From Janthinobacterium sp. 344 (GTDB taxonomy: Bacteria; Pseudomonadota; Gammaproteobacteria; Burkholderiales; Burkholderiaceae_D): a DNA stretch of 64,000 nt. The stretch covers positions 1 through 64,000 of the forward strand of contig NZ_FOKL01000009.1 of the NCBI RefSeq assembly GCF_900112025.1, given 5' to 3'. A program made the translations under genes and the position numbers. This document shows, in pieces, positions 56,429-64,000 of the stretch (position 1 is its first letter; each line of letters begins with the position of its first letter). The notes under the pieces are model-generated. The model was not told where the DNA came from, did no database searches, and was given only the letters and a program-made list of their open reading frames with translations.

Positions 56429-57699
56429 AAAAATGGAGCATCGCGGCAGGCCTGGTCCTGATCGCCGGCGCCAGCGCCGCCTTCCTGCTGTATCCCGCCG
56501 ACGACCCGGGCCCGCCAGCGGCCGCCAGCGGCCTGAACCCGCAACAATTGATCGAACGCGGCGCCTACCTGGCCAAGGCGGGCGACTGCATGGCGTGCCA
56601 CACGACACGCGGCGGCGTGGCGTACGCGGGCGGACGGGCCTTGCAGACGCCGTTCGGCAAGGTACTCTCGCCAAATATCACGGCGGACAGGGAAACGGGC
56701 ATCGGCAGCTGGACGGCCGACGATTTCTGGCGCGCCATCCACAACGGCAAATCGAAAGATGGGCGGCTGCTGTATCCGGCCTTTCCCTACACCAATTACA
56801 CCAAGGTGCGGCGCGAGGACAGCGACGCCCTGTACGCCTACTTCCAGAGCGTAACGCCGCACAGGCAGACGAATCAGCCACATGCGTTGCGCTTCCCCTA
56901 CAACCAGCAGTTCGCCCTGGCCGCCTGGCGTGCCCTGTACTTCAAGCCGGGCGTCTACCAGCCGGCAACGGAAAAAAGCGTGGAATGGAACCGCGGCGCC
57001 TACCTGGTGCAGGGCCTGGGTCACTGCAGCGCCTGCCACAGCAGCCGCACCACGCTCGGTGGCAGCGACGATGGCCTGTCGGGCGGCCTGATCCCCGTGC
57101 TGGGCTGGTACGCCCCATCGCTGACGTCGGATGCGGAAGCGGGCCTGGGCGACTGGGACACGGCGCATATCGTGGAATTGCTGCAAACGGGGGTGTCGCC
57201 GCGCGCCACCGTCTTCGGCCCCATGGCCGAGGTGGTGCGGCAAAGCCTGCAGCACATGGACACGAGCGACGTGCAAGCCATGGCCGTCTACCTGAAGAGC
57301 CTGCCCGGTCCGGCGCAACCGGCACGGCGCGTGCCGCGCGACACGTCCGAGCCAGCCAAGCAGCAACTGGCGCTGGGCGCGAAACTGTATGCGGCGCAAT
57401 GCGCGAGCTGCCACCAGGACGATGGCAAGGGCATGCCGCCCGCCTACCCGCCGCTGGCCGGCAACCGTGCGCTGACGACCGTCTCGGCCGTGAACGCCAT
57501 CCGCCTGGTGCTCAACGGCGGCTTCGCGCCCGGCACCAAGGGCAACCCGCGCCCGTATGGCATGCCGCCGTTCGGCCCCGTCATGGACGACACGGAAGTG
57601 GCGGCCGTGGTCACGTACCTGCGCGCGTCGTGGGGCAATGATGCGCCGGCGGTGTCGGCCCTGGAGGTGAATAAATACCGCAGCGTGCCGCTGGAGTAG
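56425..57699 (+). CDS. Tri-haem cytochrome c (alcohol/gluconate dehydrogenase cytochrome subunit type)
   Basis: 424 aa. One N-terminal membrane helix (MKKWSIAAGLVLIAGASAAFLL, split) anchors it. Three haem motifs: CMACH, CSACH and CASCH, the layout of AdhB/GndC-type subunits of membrane-bound dehydrogenases. The family passes electrons from a quinohaem or flavin catalytic subunit to ubiquinone. No such dehydrogenase gene adjoins; it may serve one encoded elsewhere. Coupled to the di-haem cytochrome by a 4-nt overlap. Confidence 0.9.
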   Translation: MKKWSIAAGLVLIAGASAAFLLYPADDPGPPAAASGLNPQQLIERGAYLAKAGDCMACHTTRGGVAYAGGRALQTPFGKVLSPNITADRETGIGSWTADDFWRAIHNGKSKDGRLLYPAFPYTNYTKVRREDSDALYAYFQSVTPHRQTNQPHALRFPYNQQFALAAWRALYFKPGVYQPATEKSVEWNRGAYLVQGLGHCSACHSSRTTLGGSDDGLSGGLIPVLGWYAPSLTSDAEAGLGDWDTAHIVELLQTGVSPRATVFGPMAEVVRQSLQHMDTSDVQAMAVYLKSLPGPAQPARRVPRDTSEPAKQQLALGAKLYAAQCASCHQDDGKGMPPAYPPLAGNRALTTVSAVNAIRLVLNGGFAPGTKGNPRPYGMPPFGPVMDDTEVAAVVTYLRASWGNDAPAVSALEVNKYRSVPLE

Positions 57700-57731
57700 C
57701 CGTCAATCACTGCGCAAGCCCGGCTACAGCC

Positions 57732-57758
57732 GGGGTCGGACCCTGAGGGTCCGACCCC
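57732..57758. repeat. Perfect palindrome, GGGGTCGGACCC core
   Basis: Twelve-bp arms around TGA. The core recalls the element at 11823-11888 (GGGGTCAG...CTGACCCC). It lies 33 bp downstream of the cytochrome operon and may act as its transcription end or be a dispersed REP-like repeat. Confidence 0.65.
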
Positions 57759-57780
57759 AGTGGTTTGCGGGTTCCCCATA

Positions 57781-57805
57781 AAAAAACCGGCCAGGGCCGG
57801 TTCTT
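57781..57805 (-). terminator. Terminator of the RlmI-like gene
   Basis: AACCGGCC/GGCCGGTT stem with 2-base loop and a T-run on the minus strand, 21 bp after the stop. Confidence 0.85.
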
Positions 57806-57825
57806 TTCATGTCAAACAGCTGCTC

Positions 57826-58461
57826 TCAGCGGAACTTGCTCTTGTGCCCAGTCTTGAGGTCCAGCGCAAAGCGCACGCCGTTGTCCGTCAGCATGACTTC
57901 ATCGGGCGGTTCCTCGCCGGCCAGGGCGCCGTCGATCAGGGGCAAGCCCTCGCCCTTGCGCATCAGGTCGTTGCAACGCTCGTAGACATTGGCGCAGCCC
58001 GTGGACGCCATCAGCGATTGCACGATGGCCACTTTCCACGCGTCGACGCCGCCGGCGTTGAATTCGCAGATCAGGTAGCCTTGCGCGCCGCCGAACAGCT
58101 GCACCACCAGGCCCGGCAAGCCTTCGTCTTCGCCCTTGATCAGGGTCAGCAGCTGGTTCTCGCCCGCCTTTTTGATGGCTGGCAGCTTTTTCTCGATGGC
58201 CGCCTTGACGCGGCGCTTGATCAGCGCGTGGTCGACGGGCTCGTCTTCCTTGAAGCTCCAGATGCGCGCGCGGATCTGCGACTTCGAATTGTAGGCGGCG
58301 CGGGCGATGAACTGCTTCGACGAGCTTTGCACGATGGCCGTCGAGCCGGGCTTCATTTTTTCCTGCGGCTTGCCGTCGACTTTTTCAATCGCGGAGGCGT
58401 AAATCCACGATTGGCCCAGCAAGCTCTTTTCCTTGCCCTGTTTGATGGTGATGATCAGCAT
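57826..58461 (-). CDS. RlmI-like protein lacking the methyltransferase domain
   Basis: 211 aa. It carries the N-terminal PUA domain (MLIITIKQGKEKSLLGQSWIYASAI, split) and the EEHEE domain (LPGLVVQLFGG, YERCNDLMRKGEGL) of 23S rRNA m5C1962 methyltransferases (RlmI, about 396 aa). It stops at LKTGHKSKFR, where complete enzymes read GHKTGFYLDQR and begin the SAM-binding half. A terminator follows at once. It is either a truncated pseudogene or a functional RNA-binding remnant; the frame up to the stop is intact. Start at 58461 fits the family. Confidence 0.8.
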   Translation of the reverse strand: MLIITIKQGKEKSLLGQSWIYASAIEKVDGKPQEKMKPGSTAIVQSSSKQFIARAAYNSKSQIRARIWSFKEDEPVDHALIKRRVKAAIEKKLPAIKKAGENQLLTLIKGEDEGLPGLVVQLFGGAQGYLICEFNAGGVDAWKVAIVQSLMASTGCANVYERCNDLMRKGEGLPLIDGALAGEEPPDEVMLTDNGVRFALDLKTGHKSKFR

Positions 58462-58649
58462 GTAATTCCAGTAGTGGGACCGGCGCGTGCCGGTCGTCGT
58501 ATGTCCAATACCGGCATGATACCTCATGCCATCCTGTCGCATCCTCCCGCATTCTGTGCCGCCGGCCTTGCAGTCTGTCGCAGCGCCCTGCGCGGCGACA
58601 GCGGCCTGGCTTACCATGCACGCATCTCAATACAGAACAGGGAGCCAGC

Positions 58650-59435
58650 ATGACCTACGCCACTTTTCACCCCTACCCCACCCGCGCCGCGCGCGCCCTG
58701 CTGCTGGCGGCCTGCATGCTGGCGCTGCCTGCCGTGCCGGCGCTGGCCTCGCCATTGGACTGGATTTCCGGCAACAGTATCCAGGGCAGCGGCAAGCTGC
58801 AAAAACAGGCGCGTCCGGTGGGCGCCTTCCATGGCGTGGCGCTGAACGTGCCCGGCAATGTCGAGCTGCGCATCGGCAACACGGACAGCGTCACCATCGA
58901 AGGCGACGACAATATCCTGCCGCTGATCGAAACGGTCGTGGAAAACGGCACCCTGCGCATCCGCCCCGCCAAGCGCAACAGCAACTTTCGCCAGACCAGC
59001 CTGACCATCGTCATCCAGGCGCGCCAGGTGGAACGCATCAGCGTGGGCGGCTCGGGCAGCATCCATGCCACCGGCCTGCGCGCGGAAAAACTGCGCTTCG
59101 ACGTGGGCGGTTCCGGCTCCATCAACGCGCGCGACCTCGACAGCCGCATGGTCTCCGTGGCCATCGGCGGCAGCGGCAACTTCACGGCCAGCGGCAAGAC
59201 GGAGCAATTGACGTCGTCGATCGGCGGCTCAGGCAATATCCAGGCGGGCAAGCTGGCCGCCAGCGACGTGCAGGTGAGCATCGGCGGCTCGGGCGCCGCC
59301 ACCGTCTGGGCCAAGGATGACTTGACCATCAGCATCGGCGGCTCCGGCGAGGTGAATTACTACGGCGACCCGCGCATCAGCCGCAGCATGCAGCGCTCGA
59401 GCAGCATCAAGCGCCTGGGCAGCGCGCCTAACTGA
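58650..59435 (+). CDS. DUF2807 (head GIN domain) secreted protein
   Basis: 261 aa. A signal peptide (about 1-34, PALA) precedes FHGVALNVPGNVELRIGNTDSVTIEGDDN (split) and a parallel beta-helix-like region. The motif (I/V)GGSGS/N recurs seven times every ~21-23 residues (VGGSGSIHA, VGGSGSINA, IGGSGNFTA, IGGSGNIQA, IGGSGAATV, IGGSGEVNY). This is the DUF2807/auto-transporter-adhesin head-like fold; function unknown. No anchor at the C-terminus. Confidence 0.88.
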   Translation: MTYATFHPYPTRAARALLLAACMLALPAVPALASPLDWISGNSIQGSGKLQKQARPVGAFHGVALNVPGNVELRIGNTDSVTIEGDDNILPLIETVVENGTLRIRPAKRNSNFRQTSLTIVIQARQVERISVGGSGSIHATGLRAEKLRFDVGGSGSINARDLDSRMVSVAIGGSGNFTASGKTEQLTSSIGGSGNIQAGKLAASDVQVSIGGSGAATVWAKDDLTISIGGSGEVNYYGDPRISRSMQRSSSIKRLGSAPN

Positions 59436-59580
59436 GGACAGCTGTCAACACCTGCTGCGCGTCGCGATTTGCGGCCTGCCATGCGCACTGCCTCGGCGGC
59501 CCCGTACATTCGCACAGCTGCGCTTCTCAGCCACAACTCACATCCGCTCGCTACGGTTTTTGCCAGGTGTCGTGCTGATT

Positions 59581-59614
59581 AAAAAAACAAAGCCCGGAGC
59601 GATCCGGGCTTTTT
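59581..59614. terminator. Bidirectional terminator, DUF2807 gene / yaeQ
   Basis: AGCCCGGA/TCCGGGCT stem with GCGA loop and A/T runs on both sides. It serves the convergent pair. Confidence 0.88.
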
Positions 59615-59633
59615 GCGTTTCAGACAGCCAACA

Positions 59634-60176
59634 TCAGCGTGCCGGCTTCACCGGTTCGCGGTCGATCAGCACCGTGTTGACGCTGTCCGTCAGCCAGATC
59701 TGGCCATCCTGGATCGTGCATTGCAGCTGCATCGTGCGCTGCGCCAGCTTGCTCATCTCTTGCGCCGCTTCCGACGGCAGGTTGATGACGGTCAGGTTCT
59801 TCGCCCGTTCCAGCTTGTTCGCGATCTGCTTCCACCAGATGTGGCTGGTTGCGCCATAGCTGTAGACGATGACCTGCTCCGAACGGCCGCAAGCCTTCAG
59901 GATGCGCTTTTCGTCAGGCTGGCCCACTTCGATCCACAACTGGATGGCGCCCGTCAGGTCCTTCTGCCACAGGTCCGGTTCTTCCGTGTCAAACAGGCCT
60001 TTCGTAAACGTCAGCGCCTCGTCGGCGTGGATGGCGAACGCCAGCAGGCGCACCATCATGCGCTCGTCCGTCTCGGACGGGTGGCGCGCCAGGGTCAGCG
60101 CGTGATCCTGGTAGTAATTGCGGTCCATGTCGGCGATCTGCAGATCGGCTTTGAAAATTGTTGCTTTAAGGGCCAT
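59634..60176 (-). CDS. YaeQ family protein
   Basis: 180 aa. MALKATIFKADLQIADMDRNYY and TLARHPSETDERMMVRLLAFA, DEKRILKACGR, YSYG match YaeQ (PD-(D/E)XK nuclease fold). E. coli YaeQ can suppress rfaH defects; the biochemical role is unknown. Start ATG 60176. Forty bp downstream of purU on the same strand, possibly cotranscribed. Confidence 0.9.
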   Translation of the reverse strand: MALKATIFKADLQIADMDRNYYQDHALTLARHPSETDERMMVRLLAFAIHADEALTFTKGLFDTEEPDLWQKDLTGAIQLWIEVGQPDEKRILKACGRSEQVIVYSYGATSHIWWKQIANKLERAKNLTVINLPSEAAQEMSKLAQRTMQLQCTIQDGQIWLTDSVNTVLIDREPVKPAR

Positions 60177-60216
60177 CGTGTTTCTGTCTCGGTAAAAAGT
60201 GAAAATGCAGTCGGTA

Positions 60217-61098
60217 TCAGCGGAACACCACCGTCTTGTCGCCATTTTTCAGGATGCGGTGCTCGACGAACCATTTCACGGCGCGCGCCAGCACCACGCA
60301 TTCGACGTCGCGGCCGATGGCTGTCAGGGTTTCCGCATCCATCGCATGGTCGACGCGCTCGACATCCTGTTCGATGATCGGGCCTTCGTCCAGGTCGCCC
60401 GTGACGAAATGCGCCGTCGCGCCGATCAGCTTGACGCCGCGGTGGTGCGCCTGCGCATATGGCTTGGCGCCCTTGAAGCTGGGCAGGAAGGAGTGGTGGA
60501 TATTGATGGCGCGGCCGTCGAGCGCCTGGCACAGGCCGGGCGACAGGATTTGCATGTAACGGGCCAGCACCACCAGGTCGATCTGGTGCGTGTCCATCAG
60601 GTCGAGGATCTTCGCTTCCTGCGCCAGCTTGGCCGCTTCCGGCGCGCCGGCCGCCAATGGCAGGTGGTGGAAGGGGATATTGTAGCTGGCCGCCAGCTGG
60701 TAGAACTCCATGTGGTTCGAGACGATGGCGGGAATTTCCACGTTCAGCAAACCGCTCTTGTAGCGGAACAGCAAATCATTCAGGCAATGGCCGATCTTCG
60801 ACACCATCAGCATCACGCGCGGCTTGACGCGCGCATCGTGCAGCTGGCCATGGAAGGGGCCATTCAACTGCATGGCTTGCGACAGGGCGGCGAAGTCGCT
60901 GCGCAGCTGGGCGTCGCTGACGGCGCCGTCTTCCAGCGCGAAATGCACGCGCATGAAAAACAGCTGGGATTCCTGGTCGCCGAACTGGGCGGAATCGAGG
61001 ATGTTGCAGCCGCGTTCGGCCAGGAAGCCGGACACGCGGTGCACGATGCCGCGCTGGTCCAGGCAGGACAGGGTCAGGATGTATTCGGGATGCGTCAT
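60217..61098 (-). CDS. purU: Formyltetrahydrofolate deformylase
   Basis: 293 aa. The N-terminal ACT domain (YILTLSCLDQRGIVHRVSGFL) is followed by a formyltransferase-fold hydrolase with NIHHSFLPSFKGAKPY, the catalytic Asp/His region GATAHFVTGDLDEGPIIEQ and LARYMQILSPGL. It releases formate from 10-formyl-THF, balancing one-carbon and purine metabolism, with control by Met/Gly via ACT. Length is typical. Confidence 0.95.
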   Translation of the reverse strand: MTHPEYILTLSCLDQRGIVHRVSGFLAERGCNILDSAQFGDQESQLFFMRVHFALEDGAVSDAQLRSDFAALSQAMQLNGPFHGQLHDARVKPRVMLMVSKIGHCLNDLLFRYKSGLLNVEIPAIVSNHMEFYQLAASYNIPFHHLPLAAGAPEAAKLAQEAKILDLMDTHQIDLVVLARYMQILSPGLCQALDGRAINIHHSFLPSFKGAKPYAQAHHRGVKLIGATAHFVTGDLDEGPIIEQDVERVDHAMDAETLTAIGRDVECVVLARAVKWFVEHRILKNGDKTVVFR

Positions 61099-61444
61099 GG
61101 TCGCGAAATAAGGTCAAAAAGTCAGTCTATGCTCGTCTCAGCCACGCGCGCCGGCTATCGGCTGCGCTGCCGCGAGCCGGCTATTGTCGCACGGCTGGGG
61201 CCGTAAACCCGCATTTTCCATGCAGCCGCCACGACAAGGCAACGTCTGCGTGCAATTCACGCTTCGTTTGATCTAGCGCAAAGGCCTCGCGTTTTTCAAG
61301 CGGCGAGCCGCCATTCCCGCCCTAAACGGCCATCGGCCACGGAACCTGGCGCGCCGTCCGGCGTCTATCCCTTTGCTTGTTTCAACATACGTCGCACCCG
61401 GTGCACCGGGTGTTTCCCGGACCAGATTTTCATTGAGGTAGAAC
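61099..61444. other. Divergent promoter region of purU and the phasin gene
   Basis: No gene seen. It holds GC-rich sequence and, at 61395-61412, an 18-bp perfect palindrome CACCCGGTGCACCGGGTG. GAGGT at about 61435 is the phasin ribosome-binding site. Confidence 0.5.
61395..61412. promoter_or_regulatory. 18-bp perfect palindrome upstream of the phasin gene
   Basis: CACCCGGTG immediately followed by its complement, 33 bp before the start codon. It may be an operator (phasin genes are often PhaR-repressed) or an mRNA hairpin. Confidence 0.45.
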
Positions 61445-61957
61445 ATGTTCCCTAACAGTTTCAATTCCAGTCTCAGCCCCGCCCTGAAGTCCCACCTGGA
61501 AGCCCAGCTCAATTTCGCCACTGAACTGTCACGCAAGATGGTCGACACGGCGCAGCAAATGAGCGCGCTGCATCTGCGCCTGGCGCAAGACCTGCTCCAG
61601 GAATGGAGCAGCGCCAGCCAGCAGCTGCTGTGCGCGCGCGACACGGGTGAGCTCATGTCGCTGGCAGCGGGCCGGATGCTGCCGGGCGGCGACAAGCTGC
61701 GCCAGTATCAGCAGCAGCTGGGCAATCTCGTCGCCAATGCCAATGTCGAGATGAACCGCACCGCGGAAACGCACCTTCCAGAAGCGAGCCGCACAGCTGC
61801 CGCCTTCGCCGACGAAGTGGTGCGCAAGACCGCCGAGGAAACGGAAAAAGCCACGCAGCGCCAGCGTGAACTGATCGAGAAAATGCACGCCGGCGGCCCA
61901 CGCGACGGCGCAGGCCGCAGTCACGATACCGGCAGGCAATCCGATCAGGCCCGTTAA
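61445..61957 (+). CDS. Phasin family protein
   Basis: 170 aa, almost wholly helical and amphipathic, no signal peptide. SLSPALKSHLEAQLNFATELS, HLRLAQDLLQEWSSASQQLL and VANANVEMNRTAETH resemble phasins (PhaP), which coat polyhydroxyalkanoate granules. The C-terminal 30 residues are polar and disordered. GAGGT precedes the ATG. The following KGG gene is 47 bp away on the same strand. Confidence 0.85.
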   Translation: MFPNSFNSSLSPALKSHLEAQLNFATELSRKMVDTAQQMSALHLRLAQDLLQEWSSASQQLLCARDTGELMSLAAGRMLPGGDKLRQYQQQLGNLVANANVEMNRTAETHLPEASRTAAAFADEVVRKTAEETEKATQRQRELIEKMHAGGPRDGAGRSHDTGRQSDQAR

Positions 61958-62004
61958 CCATCTGATGGACCATTTGCCCCCACTCGACCACAAGGAGAAC
62001 CAAC

Positions 62005-62406
62005 ATGGCTAGCAATCAAGGTAACGAACAAGGCAAAGGCGCTGGCAGCAGCCAGAAAGCCAGCGATCCCGGCAGCACCAAAGGCACGAGCAAGCGCGGT
62101 TTCGCCGCCATGAACGAAGAGCAGCAGCGCGAAATCGCCAGCAAGGGGGGCCAGGCAGCCCACCAAAAAGGCACGGCGCATGAGTTCGACTCGGAAGAGG
62201 CGCGCCGGGCCGGCCAGAAAGGCGGCGAAGCCGTGAGCCGCAACCGCGAACACATGGCGGAAATCGGCCGCAAGGGCGGCGAAAGCAGGCAGTCGGCACA
62301 ACGCGCCAATGAGAGCCGCAGCAGCACGGCGGCACGCAGCGGCAGCACCGAGCAAGCGTCCAAAACCAGCCGGCAAGGCGACAAGGACGAGGAGGACAAA
62401 GGCTGA
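62005..62406 (+). CDS. KGG-repeat stress protein (YciG/con-10 like)
   Basis: 133 aa, hydrophilic and disordered. It has three KGG units: GFAAMNEEQQREIASKGGQAA, RRAGQKGGEAV and IGRKGGESR. KGG proteins are general-stress or desiccation proteins (YciG, GsiB, con-10). The tail is Ser/Lys/Asp-rich. AAGGAG lies about ten bases before the ATG. Probably coexpressed with the phasin. Confidence 0.88.
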   Translation: MASNQGNEQGKGAGSSQKASDPGSTKGTSKRGFAAMNEEQQREIASKGGQAAHQKGTAHEFDSEEARRAGQKGGEAVSRNREHMAEIGRKGGESRQSAQRANESRSSTAARSGSTEQASKTSRQGDKDEEDKG

Positions 62407-62547
62407 ACGGACTGGGCGCGCCTGCGCTGAACGACGACGGGGCGGGCGAAGGACAGCGGGCGGCGGGGCAGGACACTGCGCCGAGGTGGGCAATATGGTA
62501 CATTCTCGCCTCACCGACACACCCGCGATCCGCCCCGCCCTTCTTCC

Positions 62548-63060
62548 ATGCAGCCATCCCTGAAATACCTGAGCGCCTATTCCGAGCAGACGCAAGCGCA
62601 AGTACAGCAACTGATCGCGCAAGACAAATTGGGGGAGGTGCTGCTGAAGCGCTATCCCGGCGCGCACGACGTGCGCAACGACAAGGCGTTGTACCAGTAT
62701 GTGCAAGACTTGAAGAATGAATTCCTGCGCAATGCGGAACCCATCAACAAAGTGGCGTTCGACAGCAAGATCCACGTGATCCAGCATGCGCTGGGTTTAC
62801 ATACGTCCATCTCGCGCGTGCAGGGCGGCAAGCTGAAGGCCAAGCATGAAATCCGCGTGGCCACCATGTTCAAGGAAGTGCCGCTGGAATTTCTGCGCAT
62901 GATCGCCGTGCACGAATTGGCGCACGTAAAGGAAAAGCAACATGACAAGGCCTTCTACAAGTTGTGCACGTATATGGAACCGCAATACCACCAGTATGAA
63001 TTCGACGTGCGGCTGTACCTGACCCAGCTCGACCTGTCCGGCCAGCGCCTGTGGTCATGA
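62548..63060 (+). CDS. YgjP-like zinc metallopeptidase (DUF45/M48-related)
   Basis: 170 aa, no signal peptide or membrane segment. The zinc motif is VHELAHVKEKQHDKAF (HExxH plus a third His), as in DUF45/YgjP and WLM metalloproteases. The N-terminus is helical. The substrate is unknown; E. coli YgjP is a putative metal-dependent hydrolase. ATG 62548; the gene may be separate from the KGG gene (141-bp gap). Confidence 0.88.
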   Translation: MQPSLKYLSAYSEQTQAQVQQLIAQDKLGEVLLKRYPGAHDVRNDKALYQYVQDLKNEFLRNAEPINKVAFDSKIHVIQHALGLHTSISRVQGGKLKAKHEIRVATMFKEVPLEFLRMIAVHELAHVKEKQHDKAFYKLCTYMEPQYHQYEFDVRLYLTQLDLSGQRLWS

Positions 63061-63157
63061 GGCGACAGGCACCAAGATCGCAAGGCAGCAGAGCCAAGGC
63101 GGGCGCGAACCAGGCATGGCGGGCGCGTCGCAGTGGGCGGAGGGACGGTGGGACGTT

Positions 63158-63238
63158 ACGGTGGTGACAGTACGGTGGTGACGGTATGGTGTGACGGTAT
63201 GGTGGTGACGGTGCGGTGTGACGGCATGGTGTGACGGC
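63158..63238. repeat. Minisatellite, 13/14-bp units, six copies
   Basis: Units of the type ACGGTGGTGACGGT or ATGGTGTGACGGT follow head to tail: 14, 14, 13, 14, 13 and 13 bases. They differ by one inserted GGT or G and by point changes. It lies in the gap between the YgjP-like gene and the PEP-CTERM gene. Confidence 0.8.
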
Positions 63239-63321
63239 ACGCCTGCGCGAACTGCGGCGCCGGCACATCACTACGCCGGATGGGCTCGATGCCTTCCATA
63301 CGCACCAGCTCCGATAGACTC

Positions 63322-63348
63322 ATGACAATCATGACAATCATGACAAGC
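63322..63348. repeat. Three 9-bp direct repeats
   Basis: ATGACAATC twice and ATGACAAGC once, running into the terminator stem at 63346. Confidence 0.75.
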
Positions 63349-63381
63349 CGCCCGTGCCTCTGCAGGCACGGGCGGCTTTTT
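63346..63381 (+). terminator. Strong intrinsic terminator
   Basis: Perfect 13-bp arms AGCCGCCCGTGCC and complement, 6-base loop, then five T on the plus strand. It points away from the YgjP-like gene 285 bp upstream and also lies just past the convergent PEP-CTERM stop. Confidence 0.88.
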
Positions 63382-63416
63382 CTTGCACGCCGGCTGGGCC
63401 GGCGCAATACTCAGAC

Positions 63417-64000
63417 TCAGGCGGCTTTCTTGCGGCGGCCCAGGAAGGCCAGCATGCCCAGTCCACCCAGCAACATGCCATACGTGGCCGGTTCCGGCAC
63501 GGCACTGACGGTGGCGGCGATATTGTCGACCTGGAAGGTGTGCAAGGCGCCTTCGCGCCACGTGGCCGACAGCAGGTTGCTGAAACCGGTAAACGTGTAG
63601 TCGGCAAAGGTGTGGCCGCCACCGAGGGTAAACGTCTGCGTTACCGTGCCGCCGCCCACCTGGTGGCCGACAAAGGTCACGTCGAAGGAGCCCGGCAAGC
63701 TGACAAAGTCCGCCAGACTGATCGAGCTCAGCGAGAAAGCGCCGCCATCGGCGCGGGTCAGGGTCGTCGTCGACAGGGGCGTCGCGCCGAGGCCGGCCGA
63801 GCCGGCATAGGCGAAGCTATCCTGGTGCGCCGAGCTCAACAGTCCAAGGAAGCTGCTGTCGAAATTGTAGCCGCCTTCGGAGTAGGAGTTGAACAGGGAA
63901 GCGAAGTGGCCAGGCTGTTCCAGCGCGTCGAAGCCGATCGTGGTGGTTTGTGCCTGGGCGCCGCCGGCGGCAGCGAGAATGGCGGCGACGGCGGTCGCGC
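63417..64000 (-). CDS. PEP-CTERM protein (N-terminus outside window)
   Basis: About 194 codons are visible. The first are the end of a signal peptide (AVAAILAAAGGAQAQ), so only a few residues are missing. The mature part (TTIGFDALEQPGHFASLFNSY, shortened) is Ser/Gly/Thr-rich with beta propensity. It ends in VPEPATYGMLLGGLGMLAFLGRRKKAA, a full exosortase signal nearly identical to that of the protein at 15608. Surface or matrix location is inferred; function unknown. Confidence 0.9.
   Translation of the reverse strand, partial: ATAVAAILAAAGGAQAQTTTIGFDALEQPGHFASLFNSYSEGGYNFDSSFLGLLSSAHQDSFAYAGSAGLGATPLSTTTLTRADGGAFSLSSISLADFVSLPGSFDVTFVGHQVGGGTVTQTFTLGGGHTFADYTFTGFSNLLSATWREGALHTFQVDNIAATVSAVPEPATYGMLLGGLGMLAFLGRRKKAA

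Noticed and set aside
63158-63238. Minisatellite as a CRISPR array
   Set aside because: Units of 13-14 bp without spacers; no cas genes.

Overview
The window is dense, high-GC bacterial chromosome and reads as a betaproteobacterium of the Oxalobacteraceae, most likely Janthinobacterium or a close relative such as Massilia or Duganella. This rests on PEP-CTERM proteins, the hemC-hemD-hemX-hemY cluster, the ftsK-lolA-rarA-serS neighbourhood, a very long RpoD, MocR-type regulators and a DUF2917 gene. The genus is inferred from gene content alone. No insertion sequence, prophage, CRISPR array or rRNA operon was seen.

Region by region. 1-3 kb: N-terminal part of a large secreted haemagglutinin-type adhesin that runs off the left edge. 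3-6 kb: a divergent histidine kinase/response regulator pair. 6-10 kb: a sulfonate-dissimilation cluster (xsc, pta, TauE/SafE sulfite exporter) with tandem hairpins between xsc and pta. 10-17 kb: porin, thiG next to a dadA-type oxidase, a YeiH exporter, a beta-hydroxyacid dehydrogenase, a PEP-CTERM protein and hisC. 17-19 kb: a coiled-coil protein built from perfect heptads, and two identical tRNA-Ser(CGA) genes. 19-28 kb: serS, then a small inserted block (67-aa secreted protein, MocR regulator, DUF2917, SDR), then rarA-lolA-ftsK.

28-35 kb: trxB, an Smr protein, a TRIC-type channel, the PII gene glnB with nadE, a FemAB/GNAT-like protein, HdeD and pyrophosphatase. 35-38 kb: an AT-rich gap and a membrane-bound PQQ dehydrogenase. 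38-46 kb: the tetrapyrrole operon hemC-D-X-Y diverging from ppc. 46-52 kb: an orphan PAS histidine kinase, a HAF-repeat secreted protein, and rpoD with a structured leader that may hold an attenuator or small RNA. 52-58 kb: a ProQ/FinO protein, a DEDDy exonuclease, SMI1/KNR4, DUF4870, a second MocR regulator and a divergent di-/tri-haem cytochrome pair. 58-64 kb: an RlmI-like protein lacking its methyltransferase half, a DUF2807 protein, YaeQ, purU, a phasin, a KGG stress protein, a YgjP-like metalloprotease, a minisatellite, and a second PEP-CTERM gene cut by the right edge.

Most of the window is core metabolism. The best candidates for something under-described are the heptad-repeat protein, the truncated RlmI-like gene, the HAF-repeat protein beside an orphan kinase, the xsc-pta hairpin region, the rpoD leader, and the palindromic elements at the end of dadA and downstream of the cytochrome operon. 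I see no clear sign of a wholly new multi-gene system.
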